A stretch of DNA of 64,000 nucleotides from Sphingobacterium multivorum. Lineage in GTDB: Bacteria > Bacteroidota > Bacteroidia > Sphingobacteriales > Sphingobacteriaceae. Position numbers and translations under genes: made by a program. Positions 1 through 8,849 of this stretch are shown here, in pieces. Position 1 is the first letter of the stretch; every line of letters starts with the position of its first letter. The notes under the pieces are model-generated. The model did not search any database. It worked only from the letters and a program-made list of their open reading frames with translations, and was not told the origin of the DNA. The stretch is taken from NCBI RefSeq assembly GCF_039511225.1, contig NZ_CP154261.1, positions 3,844,001 to 3,908,000 of the forward strand. The letters run 5' to 3'.

Positions 1-264
1 GAAGTTGAAGAGGAATGTGGCATCAAAATCAACTACTTAGGAAAAAAAATTACCACATCATACCATACCTATTTTTTGCGAAATGGAGAATTCGTCCTAA
101 AAGCAACAAACTGGTATGAAATGGGAGTTAACAAAGTCCCTAAATTGATTCCCCAAACTGCAGAAGATATTACAAAAGCAGAATGGCGTCATGTGGACCA
201 ATTTGAAGACATACGGAACAATACTTACCCTATTATCGAAAGTATCCTAAAAAAAGCAAAGTAA
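1..264 (+). CDS. Nudix hydrolase, C-terminal part (5' end outside window)
   Basis: The reading frame is open from base 1 and its first residues, EVEEECGI, match the second half of the Nudix box (REUxEExGU), whose two glutamates bind the catalytic divalent metal. About 87 residues remain, ending in a TAA at 262-264. Nudix enzymes cleave nucleoside diphosphates linked to another group; the substrate cannot be told from this fragment. The N-terminal strands and the GX5E part of the box lie before the window. An ATG at base 76 is internal to the domain and is not the start. The next gene follows after about 58 bp on the same strand. Confidence 0.75.
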   Translation, partial: EVEEECGIKINYLGKKITTSYHTYFLRNGEFVLKATNWYEMGVNKVPKLIPQTAEDITKAEWRHVDQFEDIRNNTYPIIESILKKAK

Positions 265-322
265 GTTGAATTTTTTAGGTTCATCTGACACGAATAAAAA
301 AGATCATGCTTATTTTTATGAT

Positions 323-1039
323 ATGGAAAATATAATAGGAAAAAGAGCCTTAATTACAGGTGGCGCGCGGGGGTTAGGAAAAGCGATTGCATATGCATTA
401 GCGAAAGAAGGTGTTCATATCGCGATTACCGGAAGAAATGAAGCTGCTTTAAAGGATACGGCCGCGGAACTTGCCAAACTGGGCACTGAGGTCACTTATG
501 CCGTCTTTGACGTATCAAATTATATTATTGTACAACAGGAGGTTGAGCAATTGAAAAACACTTTCGGCAGCTTTGATATATTAATTAACAATGCGGGAGT
601 GGCATCATTTTCCTCTGTGCTCGACATGGATGTTGCCGATTGGACATCGATTATTCAAACGAATCTCTTGGGTACATATTTTGTTACAAAAGCTGTCCTT
701 CCGCAACTGATTGAAAAAAATCAAGGCGATATCATTATGGTATCTTCGACAGCCGGATTAAATGGCGCTGCCACCACTTCCGCTTATAGTGCATCAAAGT
801 TTGGCGTCATTGGCTTCGCCGACTCTTTAATGCGGGAAGTACGGAAAAACAATATTCGGGTATGTACACTTATGCCTAGTACCATTGCTTCCGATATGTC
901 CAAAGATCTTGGGCTTACCGATGGTGATCCAGAAAAAGTTCTGCAGCCTGAAGATTTCGCGGAGCTGATCATTGCTAATTTAAAACTACCAAGAAGAGCA
1001 ATGCTAAAATCAGCATCTTTATGGTCCACAAATCCCTAA
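323..1039 (+). CDS. SDR-family oxidoreductase, FabG-like
   Basis: This 238-residue protein has the classical short-chain dehydrogenase layout: a TGGARGLG cofactor loop near residues 12-19, the NNAG motif in the middle, and the catalytic Ser and YSASK (Tyr-x-x-x-Lys) pair around residues 145-160. It should be a cytoplasmic NAD(P)H-dependent ketone/alcohol oxidoreductase; residues resemble 3-ketoacyl-ACP reductases, but the substrate is not shown. The ATG at 323 places the first strand (KRALITGG) where the family expects it. An open frame runs back to a TTG at 266, but that adds a 19-residue unrelated extension. It may share a transcript with the Nudix gene before it. Confidence 0.85.
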   Translation: MENIIGKRALITGGARGLGKAIAYALAKEGVHIAITGRNEAALKDTAAELAKLGTEVTYAVFDVSNYIIVQQEVEQLKNTFGSFDILINNAGVASFSSVLDMDVADWTSIIQTNLLGTYFVTKAVLPQLIEKNQGDIIMVSSTAGLNGAATTSAYSASKFGVIGFADSLMREVRKNNIRVCTLMPSTIASDMSKDLGLTDGDPEKVLQPEDFAELIIANLKLPRRAMLKSASLWSTNP

Positions 1040-1115
1040 TAATCGAACAGCTATTCGTCACGGTCAAATACAGACCTTTTAATGGCTTTCTTTTATAACA
1101 CAAAGAAATGATCAA

Positions 1116-1140
1116 GGTAGGAGCTCTCGTTGCTCCTACC
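1116..1140 (+). terminator. hairpin between the SDR gene and the old yellow enzyme
   Basis: GGTAGGAGC (1116-1124) and GCTCCTACC (1132-1140) form a perfect 9-bp GC-rich stem with a 7-base loop. No U-run follows, so it is a weak terminator at best. It ends 18 bases before the next start codon and could instead be a 5'-leader structure of that gene. Confidence 0.35.
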
Positions 1141-1158
1141 TGTTATAAACAAGCAATT

Positions 1159-2220
1159 ATGAGTCAATTATTTTCATCAGTAAACATCGGAAATTTACAA
1201 TTGAAAAATCGTTTGGTTGTATCCCCAATGTGTCAATACTCGGCAAAAGATGGTTTTGCAAATAACTGGCACTTGGTTCATTTAGGCCAATTTGCAATCG
1301 GCGGAGCTGCAGCAGTAATACAAGAAGCAACTGCAGTTACCCCCCAAGGTCGAATCAGTGATGGAGACCTTGGTTTATGGGACGACCGACACATCGAAAA
1401 ATTAAGGGAAATAACAGAGTTTATTAAAGCAAATAATTCCATACCAGGCATACAGCTTGCCCATGCAGGTCGCAAAGCTAGCAGTAACAAACCTTGGCTT
1501 GGCAGAAATCAATTTTCACCAACGGATCCACAGGGTTGGCAAACAGTTGCCCCATCTCCAATCGCTTTCCATACTGGAGATTATGAACCTCAAGAACTTG
1601 ATGTTTCAGCCATTCAAAATCTGATTGAACAATTCGGAACAGCAACGAAAAGAGCAATACAAGCCGGCTACGAAATTATTGAACTCCATGCAGCACATGG
1701 ATATCTGATTCATCAATTTCTCTCACCACTGAGCAACTTGCGGACAGACTCTTTCGGTGGAATCTTTGAAAATAGAATACGTTTTCTTATTGAAATTGTG
1801 AAAAGAGTAAAGCAAGAAATAACAACCCAAAGTTTATGGGTACGCATTTCAGCAACAGATTGGGCCGAAGCAGGATGGGACTTAAAGCAATCCATAACCT
1901 TATCACAACAGCTATATGCATTGGGGGTAGACCTGATTGATGTTTCAAGCGGGGGCTTGGTCTCCTATCAAAAAATTGATATCGGACCGGCCTACCAACT
2001 CCCTTTCGCCACCGCTATCAAGGAGAATACCCAGAATAACGTAGCCACAGTAGGTTTAATTAAAACTGCTACCGAAGCATCCGAGATCATTACGCGAAAG
2101 CAAGCAGATTTAATCTTAATTGCACGAGGATTTCTTGATGATCCACACCTTCCATTACATTTTGCCAAAGAATTAGACGCTGACATTGCATGGCCTAAAC
2201 AATATGAAAGAGCAAAATAA
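1159..2220 (+). CDS. NADH:flavin oxidoreductase (old yellow enzyme, YqjM/NamA type)
   Basis: The 353-residue product is a TIM-barrel FMN enzyme that reduces activated C=C bonds with NAD(P)H. It begins SQLFSSVNIGNLQLKNRLVVSPMCQYSA, the usual start of the YqjM class, and the Cys of SPMCQYSA is the residue that tunes the flavin in that class. HAGRK, ELHAAHGYLIHQFLSP (active-site His pair) and a C-terminal ARGFLDDPHLP FMN-phosphate region are all present. The ATG at 1159 fits the family; an in-frame ATG at 1108 would add 17 residues that run through the hairpin at 1116-1140 and do not look like the family. Likely role is enone/xenobiotic detoxification. Confidence 0.9.
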   Translation: MSQLFSSVNIGNLQLKNRLVVSPMCQYSAKDGFANNWHLVHLGQFAIGGAAAVIQEATAVTPQGRISDGDLGLWDDRHIEKLREITEFIKANNSIPGIQLAHAGRKASSNKPWLGRNQFSPTDPQGWQTVAPSPIAFHTGDYEPQELDVSAIQNLIEQFGTATKRAIQAGYEIIELHAAHGYLIHQFLSPLSNLRTDSFGGIFENRIRFLIEIVKRVKQEITTQSLWVRISATDWAEAGWDLKQSITLSQQLYALGVDLIDVSSGGLVSYQKIDIGPAYQLPFATAIKENTQNNVATVGLIKTATEASEIITRKQADLILIARGFLDDPHLPLHFAKELDADIAWPKQYERAK

Positions 2221-2308
2221 TATCAAACATTAAAATAGTTTTTTTTATTGCTCCATATCCTCAATGAAAAAACACGTATTACACACGCCATGAGATAAGT
2301 ATTGAAAG

Positions 2309-2701
2309 ATGAAATTAAACCTCAACAAGATACATCATATTGCCATTATATGCAGCAATTACGAGCGTTCAAAGAAATTCTATACGGATATACTGGGCCT
2401 AGAGATTGCCAGGGAACACTATCGTGCGGAACGTGATTCATATAAACTGGACCTCAAACTACATGATAATTATATTATTGAGCTATTTTCTTTCCCATCA
2501 CCGCCTAATCGACTTAGCTTTCCAGAAGCTGCCGGTTTAAGACATCTTGCATTCGAAGTCGATAATCTCGACATCGAATTAAATAAGCTCGAAAAAGCGG
2601 GTATATTACACGAAGGGGTCAGAATAGACAATCTAACAAATAAACGCTTTACATTCTTTTTTGATCCTGATCAGGTTCCAATAGAACTATACGAACGATA
2701 A
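2309..2701 (+). CDS. gloA2: VOC-family protein, GloA2/YaeR-like
   Basis: A 130-residue single-domain vicinal oxygen chelate protein. HHIAIICSNYERSKKFY at the start, ELFSFPSPPNR in the centre, GLRHLAFEV after it and FFDPDQVPIELYE at the end track E. coli YaeR almost end to end. Family members bind a metal through His and Glu residues at these positions and are annotated as lactoylglutathione-lyase-like, but the physiological substrate is unsettled. The gene stands alone between a 90-bp gap and a very strong terminator, convergent with infB. Confidence 0.85.
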   Translation: MKLNLNKIHHIAIICSNYERSKKFYTDILGLEIAREHYRAERDSYKLDLKLHDNYIIELFSFPSPPNRLSFPEAAGLRHLAFEVDNLDIELNKLEKAGILHEGVRIDNLTNKRFTFFFDPDQVPIELYER

Positions 2702-2749
2702 AACAGAAAGCGGCATTGATTGTATTTAATCAATGCCGCTTTCTGTTTT
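2700..2749. terminator. bidirectional terminator between gloA2 and infB
   Basis: A perfect 22-bp inverted repeat (2700-2721 with 2728-2749) around a 6-base loop, A-rich at one end and T-rich at the other, so it can stop transcription from both convergent genes. It starts inside the gloA2 stop codon. Confidence 0.92.
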
Positions 2750-2773
2750 ATTAGTGAGTGTATCACTAAGTGA

Positions 2774-5700
2774 TTACAATTTACGTTTCACTTCAACTTG
2801 TTCGTAGGCTTCAACAATGTCTCCTACTTGAATGTCATTGAAACGGTCAATGTTTAAACCACACTCATAACCCATTGAAACTTCTTTCACATCATCTTTG
2901 AAACGTTTCAAAGAAGCCAGTTTACCTGTATGAATTACAACGCCATCTCTGATTATGCGGATATCATTATTTCTATTGATCTTACCTTCTTTAACCATAC
3001 ATCCGGCAATCGTACCTACTTTAGAAATTTTGAAGGTTTCTCTGATTTCAACCTCAGCAACGATTTTCTCTTCAAATTTCGGCGCCAACATACCCTCCAT
3101 CGCAGACTTGATTTCATCAATCGCATCATAGATGATCGAATATAAACGTACATCAATTTGCTCGTTCTCGGCCAATTTACGTGCGTTTTGTGTTGGACGT
3201 ACTTGGAAACCTATGATAATCGCATCGGAAGCAGAAGCTAACAATACATCTGATTCAGAGATTGCACCCACTGATTTGTGAATGATATTAACCTGAATTT
3301 CGTCAGTAGACAATTTCAATAATGAATCTGATAATGCTTCAATAGAACCGTCCACATCACCTTTAACGATAATATTAAGTTCTTTAAAGTTACCGATGGC
3401 CAAACGACGACCGATTTCATCCAAGGTAATATGTTTAGTTGCACGCATGCCTTGCTCGCGTTGTAACTGAAGACGTTTGTTGGCTACCGTTCTAGCTTCA
3501 GACTCGCTTTCAAGAACATAAAGCTTATCCCCTGCTGTTGGTGCGCCGGCCATACCCAAGATTTGCACTGGGACAGAAGGTCCCGCCTCTTTAACACGTT
3601 CACCTCTTTCATTAGTCAAAGCCTTCACCTTACCTGAATGCGATCCCGCTAAAATAGGGTCTCCAACACGTAATGTACCACTTTGTATCAACACCGTTGT
3701 CACGATACCACGACCTTTATCCAAAGCTGCTTCAATTACTGAACCAACAGCGCGTTTTTTCGGATCAGCTTTCAGATCTAACATCTCAGCTTCCAATAGA
3801 ACTTTCTCTAATAATAGGTCAACATTTTCCCCCGTTTTTGCTGAAATCTCTTGCGCTTGGAACTTACCGCCCCAGTCTTCAACTAAGATATTCATCGCAG
3901 AAAGCTGCTCACGGATTCTATCAGGATTTGCTCCCGGTTTATCTACTTTAGTAAATGCAAATACGATTGGAACTCCTGCTGCCTGCGCGTGGTTGATCGC
4001 TTCTTTTGTTTGCGGCATGACGGCGTCGTCAGCTGCGATAACAATAATAACAATATCTGTTACTTTGGCACCACGGGCACGCATCGCTGTAAAAGCTTCG
4101 TGACCAGGAGTATCCAAGAAAGTGATCTTCCGACCATCCTCCAATTTCACCGCGTATGCACCGATATGTTGGGTGATACCACCCGCCTCACCAGAAGTAA
4201 CGTTCGCCTTACGGATATAATCCAGTAAAGAAGTCTTACCATGGTCAACGTGTCCCATGACCGTTACAATAGGCGCTCTTGAAATTAAGTTCTCTTCTGT
4301 ATCCGGTTCCTCCAATTCAGCAGTCTCCTCATCCTCAGGTTTGATAAACTCTACCTGATAACCAAATTCATCCGCTACAATGGTTAAAGTTTCCGCATCC
4401 AAACGTTGGTTAATCGATACGAACATACCCAAACTCATACAAGTTGCAATAATTTGGGTTACCTGAACGTCCATCAAATTAGCTAATTCGTTCGCAGTTA
4501 CGAACTCTGTAACACGCAATACTTTTGCCATCATTTCTTGCTCCATTGCAGCTTCTTCTGCATGCTGAGCCACGTCATCACGTTTCTGACGTCTCAATTT
4601 GGCACGTTGCGCAAATTTACCAGATTTACCTGCACCACTCAAACGAGCAAGTGTTGCCTTGATTTGATCTTGGATTTCCTTTTCAGTAGGTTCTTCCTTA
4701 TTCTCAACAGGTCTTCCCTTACCTCTATTGTCAAAACGATTACCGTGTTGCGGTCTCGTACCTTGTCCTGGTCTACCTGGATGTTGGTTGTTACCTCCTT
4801 GTCCCGGTCTACCTGAGTGTTGGTTGTTGTTTTGCCCTTGACGATTGTTCGGGTTGTTGTTAGGACCATGATTCCCAGCTCGGTTACCTCCTTGTTGGTC
4901 CCGGTTGTTGGGATTGTTACCATCACGCGGTCCACGGTTTTGATTATTATGACCTTGACCTTGCCCCGCATTTGGGTTTACTGGACCATTTGGATTCGTA
5001 CGCTTACGCTTACGTTTCTCATTATTATTTCCAGCATTTGAAGATGAAGCCACTGGTTTGTGGGAAGGTCTAGCAGATGGTAATTCAATTTTACCAATGA
5101 CTTTAGGACCTGTCAATCTTTCCGCACGGGCAGAAATAATTTCATCTCCTTGTTTTTTCGCAGGCTCCACTATTGGAGTTACTGGTACAGCTTTCGGCGC
5201 TGTTTCTTCTTTTTTCTTGTCTTCTACCTTCACAGGTTCAGTTTTTGTCTCTACAACCGGAGTTGCTTTTACTTCAGTTTTATTTACTTCGGGTTTCTCT
5301 ATTTCAGCTTTTGGTACAACAACTTCCGGCTTCTTCTCAATAACCTTTGGCTCTTCTTTTTTTGCTTCAACAATAGGCGCTTGGGTTTCGGCTTCCTTCT
5401 TTTCTTCCACCTTAACTTCAGCTTTAACCTCTACAGGTGTTTCTTTGACGGTTTTTGGTTCCTCCTTAACAGGTTCTTCCTTCTTGACCTTACTTCCGCC
5501 TCTATTCAATGCGTCAAGATCAATTTTACCGACCACCTTCATACCACCTTGATGAGCAGGCTCCTCTACTTTTGCAGGAGTAGTTTCCTTAACAGAAGGG
5601 ATTTCTACCGTATTCTTGACCAAGATTTCCTTGGATTCATCATGATCTTCGAAATCCTCATTCTTAGATGATTCCTTAGGAGAAGTGGACGGCGACTCCT

Positions 5701-5923
5701 CACGACGAATTTTGCCAATCACAATTTGTTTAGCTTCATCTTTCAGTGATTTGTCTCCCTGAAACTCTTTTAACAGCACACCATACATCTCTCCGCTCAA
5801 TTTAGTGTTAGGCTTTGCTTCTACATCATATCCTTTTTTCACTAAACATTCCACGGCGGTATGTATCCCGATGTTGAGTTCCTTTGCTGCTTTAAGCAAG
5901 TTTGTTCCTTTTCCTTCAGTCAT
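2774..5923 (-). CDS. infB: translation initiation factor IF-2
   Basis: IF-2 is the GTPase that brings fMet-tRNA to the 30S subunit and promotes subunit joining. The 1049-residue protein has an IF2-N helical module at residues 1-55, a long linker of Lys/Glu/Pro/Val repeats (about 70-270), an Asn/Gly/Gln/Arg-rich segment (about 295-410), a second IF2-N region, then the G domain with GHVDHGKTS (G1, near 556), [10 protein letters not shown] (G2), DTPGHEAF (G3), FTKVDKP (G4) and SAKTGENV (G5), followed by domains II-IV. It is longer than E. coli IF-2 (890 residues), all of the excess being in the linker. It lies after rimP-nusA on the same strand but has its own promoter (5953-5983). Confidence 0.97.
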   Translation of the reverse strand: MTEGKGTNLLKAAKELNIGIHTAVECLVKKGYDVEAKPNTKLSGEMYGVLLKEFQGDKSLKDEAKQIVIGKIRREESPSTSPKESSKNEDFEDHDESKEILVKNTVEIPSVKETTPAKVEEPAHQGGMKVVGKIDLDALNRGGSKVKKEEPVKEEPKTVKETPVEVKAEVKVEEKKEAETQAPIVEAKKEEPKVIEKKPEVVVPKAEIEKPEVNKTEVKATPVVETKTEPVKVEDKKKEETAPKAVPVTPIVEPAKKQGDEIISARAERLTGPKVIGKIELPSARPSHKPVASSSNAGNNNEKRKRKRTNPNGPVNPNAGQGQGHNNQNRGPRDGNNPNNRDQQGGNRAGNHGPNNNPNNRQGQNNNQHSGRPGQGGNNQHPGRPGQGTRPQHGNRFDNRGKGRPVENKEEPTEKEIQDQIKATLARLSGAGKSGKFAQRAKLRRQKRDDVAQHAEEAAMEQEMMAKVLRVTEFVTANELANLMDVQVTQIIATCMSLGMFVSINQRLDAETLTIVADEFGYQVEFIKPEDEETAELEEPDTEENLISRAPIVTVMGHVDHGKTSLLDYIRKANVTSGEAGGITQHIGAYAVKLEDGRKITFLDTPGHEAFTAMRARGAKVTDIVIIVIAADDAVMPQTKEAINHAQAAGVPIVFAFTKVDKPGANPDRIREQLSAMNILVEDWGGKFQAQEISAKTGENVDLLLEKVLLEAEMLDLKADPKKRAVGSVIEAALDKGRGIVTTVLIQSGTLRVGDPILAGSHSGKVKALTNERGERVKEAGPSVPVQILGMAGAPTAGDKLYVLESESEARTVANKRLQLQREQGMRATKHITLDEIGRRLAIGNFKELNIIVKGDVDGSIEALSDSLLKLSTDEIQVNIIHKSVGAISESDVLLASASDAIIIGFQVRPTQNARKLAENEQIDVRLYSIIYDAIDEIKSAMEGMLAPKFEEKIVAEVEIRETFKISKVGTIAGCMVKEGKINRNNDIRIIRDGVVIHTGKLASLKRFKDDVKEVSMGYECGLNIDRFNDIQVGDIVEAYEQVEVKRKL

Positions 5924-5952
5924 CTATAATATAAACTATTTTAATATAATTA

Positions 5953-5983
5953 CAAAAATATGTTTTTTTCCATCCATAAACAA
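5953..5983 (-). promoter_or_regulatory. promoter for infB
   Basis: On the minus strand TTG (5983-5981), 20 bp, then TATTTTTG (5960-5953), a full match to the Bacteroidota -33/-7 pattern. Predicted start about 5947 gives a leader of about 24 bases. Confidence 0.65.
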
Positions 5984-6019
5984 TTTATTCCGAATGTTAG
6001 ATAGAAAAAAATTAACGAG

Positions 6020-6044
6020 CTGAATTTTATTCAAATTCAGCTTG
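6020..6044 (-). terminator. hairpin over the nusA stop codon
   Basis: Perfect 10-bp stem (6020-6029 with 6035-6044) and 5-base loop; on the minus strand it is followed by CGTTAA and then a run of seven T. It overlaps the nusA stop codon and could terminate part of the transcription before infB. Confidence 0.5.
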
Positions 6045-7268
6045 TAAAATACGTACAATCTCACGAATAGTATCTTCTTCCAAATCGGTACGTCTAACCA
6101 GCTCTTCCTCGCTAAGAGACAACACCGACTTCGCTGAATCCAAGCCGACACGCTTCAATTCATCAATAACCCAGCTTTCAATCTCATCGCTGAATTCTTC
6201 GATATCAACATCTTCATCAAACTCGTCATTTTCGCGATAAACATCAATTTCATAACCAGTCAATTTACCAGCCAATTTAATATTATGTCCGCCACGTCCG
6301 ATTGCCAAAGAAACTTGATCCGACTTTAAATAGACAGCCGCAGTCTTATTTTCTTCATCAATTTTGATTGAGCTAATCCTCGCTGGGCTCAAAGCACGAG
6401 CAATATATAAGGAATGATTAGTTGTAAAATTAATCACGTCAATATTCTCATTACGCAATTCACGAACAATACCATGAATACGCGATCCCTTCATACCGAC
6501 ACAAGCTCCTACAGGATCAATACGATCGTCATAAGACTCAACAGCAACCTTCGCTCTTTCCCCTGGCTCACGAACGATTTTCTTGATTGTAATCAAGCCA
6601 TCGAAAATCTCAGGAACCTCAAGTTCAAATAAACGTTGTAAGAACGCAGGTGCAGTACGTGAAATAATAATCTTCGGATTATTATTCATCATATCTACTT
6701 TATGTACAACTGCACGAATGCCATCTCCCTTTTTGAAATAGTCAGCCGGAATTTGTTCTGATTTAGGAAGAATTAATTCATTCCCGTCCTCATCCAATAC
6801 CAAGATCTCCTTTTTCCAAATCTGATAGACCTCACCTATGACCAACTCTCCTTCTCTATCCTTATACTTCTTGAAGACCTCGTCTTTTTCCAATTCCAAA
6901 ACCTTAGATACAAGCGTCTGGCGTGCAGCTAAAATTGCACGACGGCCAAAGCTTTCCAATGTGATCTGTTCTATAAAATCATCGCCAACTTCCAAATCTT
7001 CATCATGCTTTCTAGCTTCCGCTAATTCGATTTCAAGATCATCATCTTCTGAAAACTCATCTTCAACAACGACACGCGTTCTCCAAATCTCCAAATCTCC
7101 GTTATCTGGATTCACGATAACATCCACATTTTCATCCGTACCAAAACGACGACGGATCATACTACGAAAAACCTCTTCCAATACTGTAATAACAGTAGGT
7201 CTATCGATATTCTTAAACTCCTTAAACTCTTGAAAAGAGTCTATCAGATTGATGTTGCTGTTACTCAT
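6027..7268 (-). CDS. nusA: transcription termination/antitermination factor NusA
   Basis: NusA binds RNA polymerase and nascent RNA and modulates pausing, termination and antitermination. The 413-residue product has the NusA N-terminal domain (residues 1-125), an S1 domain (GEVYQIWKKEILVLDEDGNELILPKSEQ, about 135-200) and two KH domains, including the signatures GACVGMKGSRIHGIVREL and LAIGRGGHNIKLAGKLTGYEIDVY. A short acidic tail with one helix-hairpin-helix-like unit (LSEEELVRRTDLEEDTIREI) replaces the two long C-terminal repeats of E. coli NusA, as is normal outside Proteobacteria. It is 5 bases downstream of rimP, so the two are translated from one transcript. Confidence 0.96.
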   Translation of the reverse strand: MSNSNINLIDSFQEFKEFKNIDRPTVITVLEEVFRSMIRRRFGTDENVDVIVNPDNGDLEIWRTRVVVEDEFSEDDDLEIELAEARKHDEDLEVGDDFIEQITLESFGRRAILAARQTLVSKVLELEKDEVFKKYKDREGELVIGEVYQIWKKEILVLDEDGNELILPKSEQIPADYFKKGDGIRAVVHKVDMMNNNPKIIISRTAPAFLQRLFELEVPEIFDGLITIKKIVREPGERAKVAVESYDDRIDPVGACVGMKGSRIHGIVRELRNENIDVINFTTNHSLYIARALSPARISSIKIDEENKTAAVYLKSDQVSLAIGRGGHNIKLAGKLTGYEIDVYRENDEFDEDVDIEEFSDEIESWVIDELKRVGLDSAKSVLSLSEEELVRRTDLEEDTIREIVRILQAEFE

Positions 7269-7273
7269 TATTA

Positions 7274-7738
7274 TTAAAATGAAATTACCACTTTTGTTGC
7301 TTTTATTTGATCAAAAGGAAGTTCTTTTTCTACCTCTTGTGCTTTTTTACCTTTTTCTTTTACCTTTTGAAGAACATTGATCTTCATCTCGTCTACGGTC
7401 AATAATGTGCCTTCAACTTTTGTATTATCGTTCAACTTTACCTGAATTGTACGACCTATATTCTTTTGATACTGTCGGATATTAACAAAATTAGCATCAA
7501 TACCTGGAGATGAAACTTCTAAACGGTATGCATCATCAATTACATTTTCCTCTTCCAGGTGAAAACCAACATGACGGCTAACCTGCGCACAATCATCAAT
7601 ATTTACACCATTATCTCCGTCCAATAGAATTTCAAGAATCTTATTTGGGCGCATCTTCACACTGACAATAAACAAATCCTCGCGATCCGCAATTTTTTCT
7701 TCAATGAGTTCAATAACTCTCTTTTCTATATGCTGCAT
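7274..7738 (-). CDS. rimP: ribosome maturation factor RimP
   Basis: RimP (154 residues) helps assemble the 30S subunit. The protein shows the two-domain family layout: an N-terminal alpha/beta domain with ILLDGDNGVNIDDCAQVSRHVG and the conserved YRLEVSSPGID motif near residues 85-95, then a C-terminal SH3-like barrel (GRTIQVKLNDNTKVEGTLL). It is the first gene of the conserved rimP-nusA-infB order, with only 5 bases to nusA. Confidence 0.95.
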   Translation of the reverse strand: MQHIEKRVIELIEEKIADREDLFIVSVKMRPNKILEILLDGDNGVNIDDCAQVSRHVGFHLEEENVIDDAYRLEVSSPGIDANFVNIRQYQKNIGRTIQVKLNDNTKVEGTLLTVDEMKINVLQKVKEKGKKAQEVEKELPFDQIKATKVVISF

Positions 7739-7757
7739 TGTTCTGTTTCTAGAAATG

Positions 7758-7788
7758 CTAAATTAATTGAATTAAAAAAAGGGGGCAA
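7758..7788 (-). promoter_or_regulatory. candidate promoter for rimP-nusA
   Basis: Minus strand TTG (7788-7786), 20 bp, TAATTTAG (7765-7758), one base off the TAnnTTTG box; predicted leader about 14 bases. The -33 element lies within the terminator hairpin at 7779-7801. A second, better-matching box (TTG 7872-7870, 19 bp, TAAGTTTG 7850-7843) lies upstream, but transcripts from it must pass through that terminator. Confidence 0.4.
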
Positions 7789-7801
7789 TACAAGCCCCCT
7801 T
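7779..7801 (-). terminator. terminator upstream of rimP, serving the repressor gene
   Basis: An 8-bp stem with a GGGGGC core (7779-7786 with 7794-7801), 7-base loop, followed on the minus strand by seven T. It lies 170 bases after the stop codon of the LexA-like gene and 36 bases before rimP. Confidence 0.8.
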
Positions 7802-7971
7802 CCTTTCAGATATGCAAATATAGCATTTTATAAAATAAAAAACAAACTTAGATAGATTGTTTTTATGTTCAATATCACTAAGCGAGTAATAAAAGAAATC
7901 TATCGCCCGCCAGCCCTAAAAATTTTCTTCGCAGCAGAGCTAACAGTAAAAGTAAATGAGCGATTTCTCCA

Positions 7972-8748
7972 CTATTTTGAACCATCTACCACCGCATTAA
8001 TTGTCTTCTGCATCTGCGCCATCATGCTTGTCAGCGTTTCCATGGTTGGCTCCGGAGTAGGCTCGGGCAGCTGCGTACTGATAAAAGCCTTAGCCTTCCA
8101 CACTTCAAGAATATCTGCTGTTTCCACCCAATAAGGCTCATAGGTCTTATTATCAGAAACAAGCTTCAAACCTTTATCCTCTTTAAATTTAAAAGCAACA
8201 CGTTTATATACCACACCATCTTCCTTGGACACGACAATATAAGTACTCCCTGGTTTAATATCATGCCAATTTTCTACGTATTCGGCCACAATAATAGAGC
8301 CCGATGGCAAAGGCAACATCGAATCCCCCTTTATTTCAAAAGCGCGAAATGTCCCCTGGCCAAACATCGGCAGAGAAAATTTAGGCAATTCAGCGACATA
8401 TTCTGGATCACCATATCCATTTAAATACCCTGCGCTAGCCTTAACCGGAACAAGTTCAATATTTTCACGATCATCTTTATCCACAGTCACACTGAGTACC
8501 CTTAAATTGGACGCATTGCTTTTGGGAACTGGCTTCCATTTTTCATCAATAACATCATTCGCCAACTCATCCATAGTCAAACCATAGAATTCGGCAATCT
8601 TCTTTAATAACTCATATTTGGGCTCTGCCCTATCCTCCTCATACGCACCGACAGACGCACGCTTAATTTCCATAATATCAGCAAATTGTTGCTGTGTGAT
8701 TTTTTTTCCTTTTCTCAGGAATTTCAGATTGGACGAGATATTTGACAT
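7972..8748 (-). CDS. LexA-like transcriptional repressor (XRE HTH plus S24 peptidase)
   Basis: A 258-residue two-domain regulator. Residues 5-62 are an XRE-type helix-turn-helix (ITQQQFADIMEIKRASVGAYE). Residues 100-225 are an S24/LexA autopeptidase: candidate scissile bond Ala106-Gly107 (KASAGYL), catalytic Ser143 in GDSMLP and Lys182 in GVVYKRV, with spacing close to that of LexA. By family it should dimerise, bind an inverted repeat, and cleave itself when RecA filaments form, but RecA dependence is inferred. The start at 8748 is chosen because a -7 box (TATTTTTG, 8767-8760) lies inside the longer frame that begins at 8775. A Pro/Glu/Thr stretch and a short helix form the C-terminus. It is divergent from the GIY-YIG gene across a palindromic operator. 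Confidence 0.88.
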   Translation of the reverse strand: MSNISSNLKFLRKGKKITQQQFADIMEIKRASVGAYEEDRAEPKYELLKKIAEFYGLTMDELANDVIDEKWKPVPKSNASNLRVLSVTVDKDDRENIELVPVKASAGYLNGYGDPEYVAELPKFSLPMFGQGTFRAFEIKGDSMLPLPSGSIIVAEYVENWHDIKPGSTYIVVSKEDGVVYKRVAFKFKEDKGLKLVSDNKTYEPYWVETADILEVWKAKAFISTQLPEPTPEPTMETLTSMMAQMQKTINAVVDGSK

Positions 8749-8777
8749 ATGATTTTTTTCAAAAATATTTTGCAAAA

Positions 8778-8815
8778 ACTAATTTTATTAGTAATATTGT
8801 GCCAATAAAATTAGT
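8778..8815. promoter_or_regulatory. inverted-repeat operator between the LexA-like repressor and the GIY-YIG gene
   Basis: ACTAATTTTATT (8778-8789) and AATAAAATTAGT (8804-8815) are a perfect 12-bp inverted repeat with a 14-bp spacer. Inside it, ACTAAT-TTT-ATTAGT (8778-8792) is itself a perfect palindrome, so three ATTAGT half-sites are present. The site lies just upstream of the repressor -7 box (8767-8760, minus) and overlaps the rightward promoter TTG (8797-8799), 19 bp, TATATTTT (8819-8826). This suits repression of both genes by the S24 protein. Confidence 0.65.
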
Positions 8816-8849
8816 AAATATATTTTAAACGTCCAAATAATTTAGCATT

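Noticed and set aside
266-322. Upstream TTG start for the SDR gene
   Set aside because: The 19 added residues are unrelated to the family and the ATG at 323 places the cofactor loop correctly.
1108-1158. ATG at 1108 as start of the old yellow enzyme
   Set aside because: The extension would translate the hairpin at 1116-1140 and does not match the family N-terminus.
5058-5671. Long plus-strand frames opposite the infB linker
   Set aside because: They are antisense to a low-complexity Glu/Lys/Pro region of a certain gene; the translated products are runs of Ser, Thr, Phe and Val, a composition effect.
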